From Hemicordylus capensis (taxonomy: Eukaryota; Chordata; Lepidosauria; Squamata; Cordylidae): a stretch of 64,000 bases of DNA. The position numbers were made by a program, and so were the translations under genes. This document shows positions 33,601 to 43,434 of this stretch, one piece after another; position 1 is the stretch's first letter; each line of letters opens with the position of its first letter. The notes under the pieces are model-generated. The model worked only from the letters and a program-made list of their open reading frames with translations, was not told the DNA's origin and made no database searches. The stretch lies in contig NC_069670.1 in assembly GCF_027244095.1 (NCBI RefSeq), positions 14,713,320-14,777,319 on the forward strand. Direction: 5' to 3'.

Positions 33601-36133
33601 GCATGTACGTTTATTTTAAAAGTGGTGGGAACCAGCCCCGTCTAATAATGGTACCATGCTTCCCAATCTGTGTACAGTGTACATGGGCATAGGTCTGTAT
33701 GCATATACAACAGGCCTGCACAACTTCGGCCCTCCAGCTGTTTTTACACTACAAGTCCCATAATCCCCAGCTACAGTGGCTAAAAATCAGGGATGATGGG
33801 AGTTGTAGTCCAACAGCTGCAGGAGGGCCCAAGCTGTGCAACCCTGTTGTATAAGCGTGCAGACCTATACCCATGTACAATGTACACAGATTGTACTTGT
33901 GCTGAATGTGTGTACAGGAGTTCTGTGAGACCATTTTAAAGTGAAAGCGAGTGGATGCGACTACAATTATGACACTTCTGAAATACAGATATTTCTTTCA
34001 GTGTTATGACTAAGAGCAGTAGTTGATCATCCCTCCTCCTCCATGAATGTGTCTAATCCTCTTTTTTTTTTTTTTTTAGTCATCTGAGCAACACTGCTGC
34101 TAAGTGAACGGACATTAAAAAAACCTTCTGAGTGCACAGACATGCGCACGCCTTAGAGGGAACACTGGCTCCATCTTGTGGCAGTGAATTCCGTATGTTA
34201 AAGGGGCAATTGTGGTCAAAGGGGTACCAAAACTGTCCTCTTGCCCAGGAAGCCCCTACACCAACAGTAAAGCCACAGTGGCCTCCCAAGGGACGAAAGA
34301 GCAGGTACTTACCTGGGTCGGCAAAGACAGCCCGCGTATGGCAGGCCAGCAACATCACGACAATGAAGTTGAATGCCACGGCATGGAACGGGCACCAGAG
34401 GCTGCAACAAACGGAAGTGATGAGATCATTAGCATCCCACAAGCTTTCTTCTTCCCGCACTCCCAGGAGGCTAACTCAGTGAAATTCAACTCTCTCTTAT
34501 GCCATCATAACCATCTCCCAAACTCATATTATCTGGTTGCAAACATCACATTCTGACAGGCAGGCAGGCATCATCTTACTAATGCAGCACTCTTTGGGTT
34601 TCTTCGTGGAAGAAAGGGAGGTTTTAAATGTTATGGCCAGGATCCCAAGGCCTAGTTTTGGGGATGCTAATCGCTTGAACACGCACAGCGGAATTTCTTT
34701 TTGACTTATTTTCCACTGCACTCTCTTCCGAAATGCAGCATGTGGGAGAGGGGTGCTTTATGACACAATGGGAGTCCCACTCGGTACACCACAGTTCCTT
34801 AGGATCCTGGCCCATAAATAGTTCCTGGAACTCATCAAGTTGTTAATGATTTGGACCAGGGATTCTCAATGTTGGGTCCTCAGATGTTTTTGGACTGCAA
34901 TTCCCATAATCCCCAGCCCCAGTGGCCTTCAGTTGAGGATTATGAGAGCTGAAGTACAATGACATCTGGGGACCTAATGCTGAGAATCCCTGGTTTGAAC
35001 CGCGTAACAACAACAACAACAACAGAATGTGCTGCAAGGCCCTACTTGTGCTTAGAAGCAATTGTAAAACAGATTTAAAAATACTAAAGCTCTATTCCAC
35101 ACCTCTGTTGTCTGCACTGCAATCCCCTCTCTCTATTTATCGTAATTACAAGACTTCATGATCTCATATAAGACCTTTAGAAGAGACAAGAAAATTTGTC
35201 ATCTAAAGCTCAGTGTCCCTCAGAATGAGCATGTCCTCAGAGAAAGGTCTCAACAAAGCTTCCACAGGCAGAGCACCTCTAAGCATGTGCAGAGTTCTTT
35301 CATCCTCCCTCTCAAGGAGAAACAAGTGTCCTCGAGCAGAGGACCTTTCTGGTCTCCACTGCTGTCTTAACTATGTATTTTGAAGTTTGTTTTAAGCAAT
35401 TGCTTTTTGTTGCAAGGTACTTCAAGTTTGCTTTAGAAGGTAAAGCAGAACATACATCTTTAATTTATCCAAGTTGAAAAATGTCTTTCCCTAAAGACAT
35501 CAGCACAGCAGTGGGTGTTAAGACTTCTCTAAGGGAGCGGAATCCCCCTTACCTAAACCCACACTTTAGGGCACACTACATTTCTCCCCAAAGCCAAAGC
35601 CCAAAGAAGAAACCACAAGGCCTCTAAGCATGTGCTGAGTACCATTCCTCCCCATGGGCAAAAAAGCCTTTAAAGATAACTTATGGGCACAGTGCCCCTG
35701 AGCACATGTAGAGTGCCTTTCTCTCCCTAATTGCATTCTTAAAACAACTTAAGGGCACAGTGTCCCTGAGCACATGCAGAGCAAAGAAGCCTCTCCCAAG
35801 GGCACAGTGCTCCTGGGCGCATGCAGAGTACCTTTAGCCCCGATGCCCCTGAGCGCATGCAGAGTGCCTTTACTCCCCGCTACAGGAGCCAAGAAGCCCC
35901 TCCCACGGGCACAGGGCCCCAGGGCGTGTGCAGAGGGCTCGGCTGTCCTACCTGGACCGGAAGCCCGGCTGGAGCAGGACGTGCTCCAGGACGACGTAGT
36001 CGGCATAGCCCACGCTGAGGTAGGTGAGCAGCAGGCAGAGCACCCCGCACGGGTCCGCCCGGCACCGCCCCGTCCCGCAGCAGCGGCACCAGCCGCGACC
36101 CCCCGATGCCGCCGCTGTCACCGCCGCCCCCAT
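24618..36133 (-). CDS. DHHC protein S-acyltransferase, ZDHHC3/7-like, complete coding region
   Basis: Membrane enzyme expected to attach palmitate to protein cysteines at Golgi or related membranes. Coding exons, transcript order: 36133-35952, 34401-34313, 29519-29440, 28854-28742, 28319-28258, 27096-26976, 26323-26251, 25513-25384, 24709-24618; phases agree, giving 313 aa. Human ZDHHC3/7 are about 300. ATG context is TTGCCATGG. Four membrane segments are visible at about residues 28-50, 66-88, 165-190 and 217-240. A DPG motif follows TM2. The Cys-rich DHHC domain (residues 125-160) reads [28 protein letters not shown], with catalytic C153. [10 protein letters not shown] is the TTxE-type motif; the tail ends PNYDV, a possible class II PDZ ligand. 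Intron 5 has a GC donor. It matches ZDHHC3/7 in layout but is clearly distinct, so no symbol is given. Confidence 0.95.
24733..24978 (-). repeat. CR1/L2-clade LINE 3' end
   Basis: Reverse copy: 'gactgcttttcagccc', 'ctccctgtccacaaagggctca', 'cagcaacggcccctagagg', 'ggccagttgctctcc', 'aaaaaggtgcctcttt'. The same 3' UTR recurs at 30668-31310, 39590-39860, 55240-55440, 57050-57250, 62290-62530 and 63000-63225. It ends where a 5S-headed SINE begins. Confidence 0.7.
24979..25282 (+). repeat. 5S-headed SINE in the DHHC gene, last intron
   Basis: Full-length plus copy from 'ggagaggagagctggtcttg' to 'cagcttcctatgctg', with 5S boxes TAGCTAAGCAGGGTC and GAATGGGAG. It is antisense to the host gene. Confidence 0.88.
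25735..26078 (+). repeat. Two tandem tRNA-headed SINE copies
   Basis: First copy 25735-25905 has 'ggttggagcacatgcttcgg' and B-box GGTTCGATCCC. Second copy 25916-26078 has 'ttgctcagtggtagagg', 'tcagtccctggcatctcca' and tail 'gtacaaggcagcttcatat'. Both lie in intron 7 of the DHHC gene, antisense to it. Confidence 0.7.
27097..28257 (-). other. GC-AG intron 5 of the DHHC gene
   Basis: The donor reads ACAG|GCAGGT (intron starts at 28257) and the acceptor GGCCACAG|GC (ends at 27097). Only this GC donor keeps frame: TAC AG|GC TTG gives [11 protein letters not shown], continuing TM3. The nearest GT (GGCAG|GTT) shifts into a Pro/Arg-rich frame with no family resemblance. Minor-class-like motifs are absent, so it is an ordinary U2 intron with a GC donor. 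Confidence 0.85.
28563..28672. mobile_element. hAT-like palindromic MITE
   Basis: 'gggatccccagatgttgtgg' at the left faces 'acacctgggaatccc' at the right, around 'actacaactcccagaatccc' and its complement. Related to the elements at 48254-48391 and 49702-49831; target duplication not resolved. Confidence 0.55.
29076..29400 (+). repeat. Two tRNA-headed SINE copies in DHHC intron 3
   Basis: Copy one, 29076-29245, has 'ccatggcgcagtgagatgct', GGTTCAAGCCC and tail 'gattcagtatcaagcagc'. Copy two, about 29248-29400, is more diverged ('ggttagtgctgcggtcgagtc', 'gagagatgctgccagttgca'). Confidence 0.65.
29640..29860 (-). repeat. LINE 3' end fragment
   Basis: 'catatttacaaaccgcccca', 'ttttcaattaaaacc' and 'gaactaaaagcctgag' match the copy at 62560-62710 in the same orientation. 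Confidence 0.5.
30330..30625 (-). repeat. CR1-like interspersed repeat, partial
   Basis: Reverse complement of the 12861-13330 family: 'gatgcctctcaatcccagtt', 'gccactgtgggaagcagga', 'gatccagcagggctgttct'. Confidence 0.6.
30668..31310 (-). repeat. Three consecutive LINE 3' ends
   Basis: Three copies of the same 3' UTR in one orientation: 30668-30850, 30885-31080 and about 31150-31310, each with 'ccccaaagaggct' and/or 'cagcaacggcc..tgg' and 'cactttt.aaaggtgcctct' blocks. A short (CCA)n run separates the second and third. Confidence 0.65.
32596..32785 (+). repeat. tRNA-headed SINE with well-kept head
   Basis: The head 'ggggctgtagctcaatggca', 'gcagccggtttgcaggccga' and B-box GGTTCAATTGCC closely follow a tRNA. 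The tail is 'gggtctgacttggtataagg'. It abuts an inverted 5S-headed copy. Confidence 0.85.
32790..33065 (-). repeat. 5S-headed SINE, 5'-truncated
   Basis: From 'ggacatataggaagctgcca' to 'gaccctgcttagctaagggg'. The 5S box region is present and the leader is missing. Confidence 0.85.
33340..33470 (-). repeat. LINE 3' end fragment
   Basis: 'agtaaataaataac', 'gttagccgccccataagaaa' and 'gggcggctacgg' are typical of a LINE 3' terminus read on the reverse strand. Confidence 0.45.
33711..33846. mobile_element. hAT-like palindromic MITE
   Basis: 'caggcctgcacaacttcggc' and 'caagctgtgcaaccctg' are inverted ends around 'actacaagtcccataatccc' and its complement. Flanks do not form a clear direct duplication. 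Confidence 0.55.
34857..34992. mobile_element. hAT-like palindromic MITE
   Basis: Ends CAGGGATTCTCAATGTTGGG and CTAATGCTGAGAATCCCTG are inverted. Flanks ATTTGGAC and GTTTGAAC agree at 6 of 8 positions, an aged 8-bp duplication. Confidence 0.65.
35685..35935. repeat. Degenerate tandem array in DHHC intron 1
   Basis: The unit 'gggcacagtgcccctgagc' plus 'acatgcagagtgcct' restarts at 35685, 35753, 35800, 35842 and 35907, with spacing of about 42-68 bases. Looser relatives ('aagcatgtgcagagt') occur at about 35281 and 35627. The array ends a few bases from the exon 1 donor. Confidence 0.6.
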
Positions 36134-36270
36134 GGCAACCCCGGCAGCTGCTTCCGGGCCCGCCCCCTCCCCGGGCCCCGCCAGCCAATCGCAGCTCGAC
36201 AGAGGGGGCAGACGCGGAAGCGTCCGGGCGCCGCGCTTCCTGGGTTACTGTTGCCATGGAGACGGGGCCT
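36134..36270 (-). promoter_or_regulatory. CpG-rich promoter region of the DHHC gene with RFX X-box-like site
   Basis: The GC-rich first exon and flank (about 35940-36270) contain a CCAAT box (36185-36189), a TTCCGGG ETS-like site near 36152 and GTTGCCATGGAGAC at 36250-36263. The last matches the palindromic RFX X-box GTTGCCATGGCAAC at 12 of 14 positions. A second GTTGCCATGG overlaps the start codon (36130-36139). No TATA box is seen. Confidence 0.5.
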
Positions 36271-36874
36271 AGGGCGAGAGTCTGGCCTTTCCACCTTTGC
36301 AGCCCCTAGTCCAGTCCAAGAAGGGCGATGTCAGCTGGAGACTAAATGGCCTCTCTCTAGGCCACACAACGATCAAGAAATACTATAATCGCCTTCAGTA
36401 ATCAATAATAATAAATCAGTAGAGCAGCATTCATTTTATCAATATGTATTTCATTTATTCTCAGGACAAGGACGAACTACTCATTCGGGAGATTCTCAGC
36501 AACTGTCTGATGATTCTTTATGGAAGCGGATCACGTCAAACGACTATTACAAAAGATGAAATGCAACCTTGATTTTTACAATCATGGAGGCTTTTTGCGC
36601 TAGGAAAAAGCAAGCTCTGGTTTCAAGCTAATGGCATGTCGTAACTCCACTATGAGGCACTGTCATGTTATTCTTGTTCTTAATTTATATAGCGCAGCCG
36701 TCGCCAATGTGCCTGGTGCTTTACAGAGTGACAAGAATGTCAGGTCTCTGCCCCAAGGAGTCTGCAGTCTAAAACTTGACACAGGGAAGGCAACAGAGGG
36801 AAAGAAAGAAGACAGGCGAGGGAAGAATATGCATTCAATTGAATTTTATTTAAGCTTTTCCCGAGACCTCTTTA

Positions 36875-37075
36875 ATGTGCAAGTAAAATAAAGCATAAAA
36901 AAGATGTTAAAAGTAGCAAAAATTTTGCTACTACAAAACGACTCATCAATTGTATTTAAGTTATTGTATTTAAGAGCATGTTTCAGCCACCACTGTATAG
37001 CACTGAAGCTGATGGGTGACATCAAAATGTCTGCTACTTTTAACATCTGTTTTATCTTTTATTTTACTTGTGCAT
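36875..37075. mobile_element. TA-flanked MITE with long inverted ends
   Basis: The left end ATGTGCAAGTAAAATAAAGC... and the right end ...TTATTTTACTTGTGCAT are complementary for about 42 bases (a few mismatches) and loosely for about 55. A TA stands on each side (36873-36874, 37076-37077), as left by Tc1/mariner transposition. At 201 bp it has no room for a transposase. Confidence 0.65.
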
Positions 37076-37078
37076 TAA

Positions 37079-37135
37079 TTAAAGGTAAAGTGTGCTGTCA
37101 AGACAATTTCGACTCCTGGCGCCGTTCATCACCGT
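37079..37135 (-). repeat. Sauria SINE / Bov-B tail fragment
   Basis: 'ttaaaggtaaagtgtgctgt' and 'gactcctggcgcc' are the reverse complement of the Bov-B-like tail also seen at 60140-60200. Confidence 0.6.
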
Positions 37136-37951
37136 TATACCATCTTATTCTAATTTTATTTAATTATCATCCATGTAGCTTTCTAACATCTATATTTCAA
37201 ACTTGCAAATATTTATGGTTTTTGTCCTTTCATCTGCCCTACAATTATTCCTATTTACAATTATTCCATTTAACACACGGGGAGATTGAGATTTTGGCAC
37301 AACTCCTTATTCTCCCAACCATATTGATCCATACATGTATAAGAAAAACAGCTGGACAAGACCAGATGTACATGCAGGTAACTGGGTTCTGTTAATACAT
37401 CTCCCCAACAACTTGCTGCATTTTGACATACAACTCTGCTTCTTTTTATCATGAATAAATTGCATTTTAGTCATAGCTGAAAAGAAAGAGAGAGATTGCC
37501 CACAGTTGCCCCACAACATGTTTGAAATATATATTAACAATAAAATGACACACTGCATCATACTGATGTGCAGTGTGGACAAGATGCATCCTCGAGGCTT
37601 TAATTTCTAGAGACTCTGGGATGGAAATTGCCCTGAAGAAGGCAACTCCAGAGTCTCACTCTAACAACGTTTCCTCCCACCCCGCAAGGGATCCTCCAAA
37701 GACAAAAGCAAAGGTTGTGATCTACCAAGGACAGCTCCCTTTTAGTTCCGAACTGTGTCTAGTCAATTGGAGAAGATGCTCAGTATCAACAGAACGTTTA
37801 AGATGGATCTGTTACATTTTAACTCTCCTAAAGGAGTAAAAGGGGTGAGAGGGATTTTCCTCATCCTTTCATATGTATTTTTGGGTGAAGCAAGGATGCT
37901 AGGGTTGCAGTCCTACGATATTTTTACCTGGGGGTAAGCCCCACTGAACTC

Positions 37952-38250
37952 AGCTGGTCTGCTGGTAGCAAACATGAGTTGTCCCCATTGCTAAGCAGGG
38001 TCTGCCCTGGTTTGTGTCTGAATGGGAGACTACATGTGTGAGCACTGTAAGATATTCTCCTTAGAGGATGGGGCTACTCTGGGAAAAGTATCTGAGGTCT
38101 CATGTTCCCTCCCTGGCAGCATCTCCAGATAGGGCTGAGAGAGACGCCTGCCTGAAACCTTGGAGAAGCTGCTGCCAGTCTGTGTAGACAGTACTGAGCT
38201 AAATAGACCAAGGGTCTGACTCAGTATAAGGCAGCTTCCTATGTACCGCT
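37952..38250 (+). repeat. 5S-headed SINE
   Basis: 'agctggtctgctggtagcaa', box-A-like TTGCTAAGCAGGGTC and GAATGGGAGAC, then body and tail 'actcagtataaggcagcttc'. Slightly more diverged than other copies. Confidence 0.85.
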
Positions 38251-38539
38251 GAGTAAACATGCTTAGGCCTGCGCAATCAGAGTGTGGAAATAGTGTTTGA
38301 CAAGCCAGTCATTCCAGATCAGGGTGTGCTCTTAGCCCCATTCACAAAGTATGTTGAATGCATGCACAATCGGTGCATAGCATATGTACCTACAGTTATT
38401 CACACATGACGTTCCATACATAAACAGTAGTATGGTTCCTTGCTACACCATGCATTTGCAGGGAGGGGGCTGTGCCCAGGTTCACTTTCAAAATGAACGC
38501 ATGTACCCCTGCACACATTCAGTATAATGTCGAAATAGG

Positions 38540-38925
38540 ATTAGGAGCATAAGAACAGCCCTGCTGGATCAGGCTCAAGGAAGCCCATCTAGTCCAGCAT
38601 CCTGTTCCTGTTTCCCACAGTGGCCCAACAGATGCCTCTGGGGAGCCCACAGGCAAGAGGTACGTGCATGCCCTCTCTCCTGCTGTGGCTCCCCTGCAAC
38701 TGGGATTGAGAGGCATCGTGCCTCTGAGGCCGGAGGTGGCCCACAGCCACCAGACTAGTAGCCATCGATAGACCTGTCCACCACGAATCTTTCTAAGCCC
38801 CTTTTAAAGCCATCCAAGCTGGTGGCCATCACCAGCAAAGGATTCCATCGATTAATTGTGCACTGTGTGAAAAAGTGCTTCCTCTTGTTGGTCCTAAATT
38901 TCCCAACAAGAGGGGGGGAAATCTA
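38540..38925 (+). repeat. CR1-like interspersed repeat
   Basis: Same family as 12861-13330: 'aagaacagccctgctggatc', 'cacagtggcccaacagatgc', 'gtgaaaaagtgcttcctctt'. Confidence 0.6.
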
Positions 38926-39589
38926 AATTTCTAGTAACCAGAATGTAGGCATGTCCTAAATACCAGCTTTCTGTCTGTCGTACATAGTGTCTGAAAGGGA
39001 CTCTGGTTTTCAATAGTGGGGCCCAAGTCTTTCTCTCCACCCCACAAATAATTATTGTTGATAAGGGTACGACCTGCCTTTAGCTCAGGGAAAGGGGAAA
39101 GCACATGTCGGAAGAAATAAATAAATACACTTTAATTCTGCGGAACATTCACAGGGGCATTTCAAACGCTGGGACCAAATGCCCTGGCCTTGGCCCGCCC
39201 CCCCAGCCAAAGGAAAGCACAGAAACCTAATGCAAACCATGCATGATTATAAGGAGAGCTAAAATGGAGCGCTGCCAATGCAAAAGCTATCCTGATATTG
39301 CCTTTTGCCTTGCGAAAACAAATCAAGAACGGAACAAGCCCAGCTTTGCCAGCACAACCCATTGGCGGGAGTGGGGGGGAGACCCGGCAGAGACATCTGC
39401 AGACTTGAGCTTATGGGTCTGCAGTGCTGGCAGCCTGGGTCCCTGTGCCAATGGAGTGCTAACGCTACGTCCTGCCAGCCACTAAGAAACCAAAAAAAGA
39501 AGAAGAGCTGTACATTCCAGACAAGGCACCACACTGCTACACTGACAGATTCTCCTGCACCACAGCATCAACCCCACCCACCACAGAGG

Positions 39590-39860
39590 TGCTAACCTCT
39601 GCTAACTGAGCAAAGCCACCTTTTAGAAGTGGTGATTCTCTTACATTTAGCAGGGGGAGAGCAACTGGCCCTATCCATCCCCAACACAACATCCCTGCAG
39701 TGGCTGTTGCTGGGATCTGTCTCATGTTTTAGATGATGAGCCCTCTGGGGACAGGGGGCCATTTTATTGATGTACGGTTTATTATTCTGTGTAAACCGCT
39801 TGGTGAACTTTGGGTTGAAGAGTGGTATGTACATATTTGTAGTAATCATAAATATTCGTA
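39590..39860 (+). repeat. CR1/L2-clade LINE 3' end
   Basis: 'aagccaccttttagaagtgg', 'gcaactggccctatccatcc', 'tgcagtggctgttgctggga', 'ctctggggacagggggccat' and 'gtgtaaaccgcttggtgaac' follow the 3' UTR in its natural direction. Confidence 0.65.
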
Positions 39861-39957
39861 GGAGTTGGGCAAAGATACCTACACCGGCCATGCATGGAAA
39901 GCACCAACCAGCGCATGGTGATGGCACAGATACCACAATGTCAACATCGTCACCTAC

Positions 39958-40055
39958 TAACTTATTTATTTATTTAATTGTATTTAACATATTTTTATAC
40001 CGCCCAAAACGTACGTCTCTGGGTGGTTTACAACAAAACCAGGGGGACTGATGCA
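39958..40055 (-). repeat. LINE 3' end fragment
   Basis: 'tttttataccgcccaaaacg', 'tctctgggtggtttacaaca' read as the reverse of a LINE terminus, with a TTTA-rich tail. Confidence 0.55.
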
Positions 40056-40064
40056 GGGGGGTTA

Positions 40065-40366
40065 GGAACATAGGAAGCTACTATATACTGAGTCAGACCC
40101 TTGGTCCATCTAGTTCAATATTGTCTACACAGACTGGCAGCAGCTTCTCCAAAGTTACAGGCAGAAATCTCTCTTTCAGCCCTATCTTGGAGATGCTGCC
40201 AGGGAGGGGAACCTTCTGCTTTTCCCAGAGCGGCCCCATCCCCTAAAAGGAGAGAATGTCTTACAGTTTTCACACATCACATCTCCCATTCATATGCAAC
40301 CAGGGTGGTCCCTGCTTAGTTAAGGGGACAAGTCATGCTTGCTACCACCAGACCAGCTCTCCTCTT
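40065..40366 (-). repeat. 5S-headed SINE
   Basis: From 'ggaacataggaagctactat' to 'accagaccagctctcctctt', full length, reverse orientation. Confidence 0.88.
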
Positions 40367-40779
40367 GCTGATTGAGGGGCAACCCGATCTACACTCAGTT
40401 TTATAACTCCCATTAGTCACATCATACACAACAAGAGTGTAAGGGGCCCATCAACAAAGTTACACTTTAAAGAGAGAGAGAGAGAGAGAGAGGAGTAAAT
40501 GACACAGTAGAGCTTTCTGAGGAAACCTGCCTAGGACAGAGCTGTTAGTTTCATGGGAGAGAGGCGCTCGCAAGTTACAGTCTGGCAAGACCTGCAAGCT
40601 TTCGGGTCCCACAGAACGCTTCAGCAGGCTTGGGCGCTCAGCCAAAGCGCCCCTTTCCCACGGGAGGCAGCCCAGCTTGCTCATCCCAGCGAGGTTACGC
40701 GGCCACTCGGGAGGGGACAGAAGTCCACTCTGAGTAAGCTCAGGGCCGCTCTCCTCTTTCAGACCTCAGACAGCACACC

Positions 40780-41300
40780 AAACCTCACCTCGCCGCCGCC
40801 GCCAAGGATGGGTCCCTTTAAGGAGGGGAGAAGCGGCAAGCCCTGCCCCCTGGCTGGGCGTCCCCACCCCACAGGCTCCCCGCCCCTAAATTGCATTTTC
40901 ACCTTCCGAAGATGGCGGCGGCGGTGGCCCTGAGCCTGGGGTGGGGCTGAGAGAGGCATCCACTCCTGGACGCGGGAGGACTCCGAGCATCCAGGTAGCC
41001 GGGAGGGGGGCGCCCCCGGGCAGCAGCCCGGCTGGGCACCCCCTGCAAGAAGGGTGGCTGCCGGAGGCAAAGGGCACCTGGATCCAGGGTGCTGGGAAGG
41101 CGGCAAGAAGCGCCCTGGCAGGGGGCAGGATCGATCCCCTCTCCGCCGAGTCGGGCTCCCTTTCTGGATCCTCGCCCACTGCTGCTGGGGGCACAGCCGC
41201 CGGCCGGCTGGCATCGCTTCCCAGGGCGTGTGGATTCTTTCGTCTGTGCTGGGGCTTTTAAATATGGACTGGACTGGAGGCGGCTCGGGGAGGGGACCTT
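40780..41300 (+). promoter_or_regulatory. CpG-rich B4GALT3 promoter and 5' region
   Basis: A strongly GC- and CpG-rich stretch containing the YY1-type motif AAGATGGCGGC (40909-40919), usually found just downstream of the start site in TATA-less promoters, with a GC box (CCCCGCCCC) about 30 bases upstream. Expected to carry the non-coding first exon, whose donor I cannot place. The next acceptor is at 43410, directly before the coding start exon. Confidence 0.6.
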
Positions 41301-43410
41301 TCGAGGGGTGGGCGACCCATGGAGAACAGCCGGGCAGGCAAGGGCAGGGTCCGACGCTGGCTCGGAAACAAGGGTGCCAGCTTTGGAGTTACACAGGACC
41401 CTTTTTCTTTCTCCTGTTGCATGTTCAAGGGCGGGTGGGGGGGGGGGGGACGGGACTATGGGCCTTGGCAACGTGGAAAAACCCGATTGCCGCTGGCAAG
41501 AGCTAAAGCGCCCGATCTGGCACTTCTGCGGAGAGTCGGTTGTCCTCTCATAAGGGTTTTGGGCTGCAGTTTTATTTTTGGCAACCGAAATTTGTGCAGG
41601 CAAGCAAAAGGAAGAGCTCAGTGAAAGGTGGGGGGGGGATCAACTGCTGGGGGGGCTTGTGATTATGGCCCAGCTTTATTTCCTGCATTCATGAAATGAG
41701 ACATTCTGAAAGCTAGCTTCCTCACTCCTTTCCCCCCTATTTGGGACTCCCTGGCAATTCACCTTCTCAGTGTGAATGAATTTCATGGTATCAAATTTTC
41801 GGGAACAGTCTTGTATCACATGTCCGATGTTTTGCTTCCTTGTAACTGGGTTATGGTTTCTTTCGGTACCTTTCATGAATGTCCCCGATTTAAAGGCATG
41901 TCTGCCCTGCTTTTCCTGCCAGAACACAGCCCAAGGCAACTTACAGCATAAAATAAAACAATCTGGAAAAAGAAAAGAAAAAATAATATAGGCAAATGGC
42001 AACCAAACGACGCCAGCACAGATACCACTGAACTACCAATTCCACGGTCAAGAAAACCGGCTGCCAAATAACTGCAACACAAAGTTACTTCCCAAAGCAC
42101 AATGGAAAAGCAACTTTGTATTGATTGTGTGTGTGTGTATTATTTATTTCATATTGAGATTATTTTTCCAGCCTGTTTTCCTGGAGCAAAGGGTACTGAC
42201 TGATGCAGGAGAAATTGGCATCTTTTCTCTTCGTTGCATTATGTATTCCGCAATGCGAATTAATTTTGACATGACTTCTTTCCCTTGCTAGGCATGGGAA
42301 AGAGAAACGGATGGTAGGTGGTCTAGCGAAGCCCTGCCCTCGGCCACCCCTCTGGCTACTGAGATGCTCACACCTGCTTTGCCAACAGTGCTTGGCTGCC
42401 ATGAGGACTAGTAACTTGCTCTCTCTAAAACCAAACGAATGCAGATATTTTGGGGAAACTAAAAGCTGCATCTCACACCATGTTCTGTGCATGTGGTAGA
42501 ATATTTGAAGCACATGCGCAGGCTAGTATGAAACATCTTAACCTCTGCAAGGGAGAGAGGAGAGGAAAACTTGGTGCAAGTGTGATTTTAGGGCAGGGGC
42601 AGACAATTTTGGCTCTCCAGTCATTGTTGAACAACTCCTCCCACCATCCCTTCTACAATTTATTTACCCCACTTACTAACCCTAACTCGGGGCTCTTGGG
42701 GACATCAGAGCTATTGGGGGAAAATCTTTCTCTGTGCAGAGCATCAATTCTGCTCTCTGGCAGAGGATTTTTGAGAGCTCTTGGGAAAAGCAGACACATT
42801 GTGGGGGTCCGTGCCTGCTTTTTTCAACCCGCCGTGGGATGAAGAGGTACTTTAAGCACTCGATGTTCGTTGGCCATGAGAAATGAAGCCTCTTGCTGCT
42901 GTCTGACATTGCCGTTCCAGACCTGAGCGAGAGGAACCCTAATAATTAAGGCTGTGGGCCTGCGCTTAATTTGCATTAATCCTTTTTAACTCTGCCTTGC
43001 ACACAAGTTCCTAGTCCACAGCGTTCGTATTGCCTTGCGTCAGTGCACTGATGCTGCTGTATAAATAACGGAACAGGCCCCCACTGCAAGGTTTAAACCA
43101 GCTTGCGTCTGGTTTAACGGTCTTGGCTTTCCCCTCCAAGACTCCAGCTATCTTTAGTTCGGCAGATTATTCCCTGGTGCCTCTAAATAGTTTTCCCATT
43201 GATTTTCCAATTACTGCCACTGGTATGGCTGCCTGGTCCCAGAGACTCCTGGGAAAGATAGTTTTGCGCGATGGCTGGCGGGTGCCGGGCGGGGGAAGCT
43301 GTCACAGTTTCTGGCTTGGAGAACCAGTTGTCCTCTTCTCTCGGAGGGGGCCGGTTGTTAGGAATGCCTTGCCCCGTCGTTGACGCAGGTGAATGTTCTC
43401 TCTTTGCAGG
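41300..43410 (+). other. Probable first intron of B4GALT3
   Basis: No exon is recognised. There is a short GT repeat near 42128 and a remnant of a palindromic MITE near 42592-42650 ('ggggcagacaattttggctc'). Most of the rest is single-copy in appearance. Confidence 0.5.
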
Positions 43411-43434
43411 TGGGCAATCCCGTCCCTCAGCACC

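Larger units (their letters stand above)
36264..40900. other. Spacer between the DHHC gene and B4GALT3 (head to head)
   Basis: No exon is recognised. Contents: LINE-like fragment (about 36655-36800), TA-flanked MITE (36875-37075), Sauria SINE tail (37079-37135), 5S-headed SINE (37952-38250), CR1-like repeat (38540-38925), LINE 3' ends (39590-39860, 39958-40055), 5S-headed SINE (40065-40366) and a GA repeat (40470-40492). Confidence 0.6.

Noticed and set aside
35774-36388. 204-codon plus-strand open frame over the DHHC first exon
   Set aside because: Antisense shadow of a CpG-rich exon and promoter; Ala/Pro/Arg-rich.
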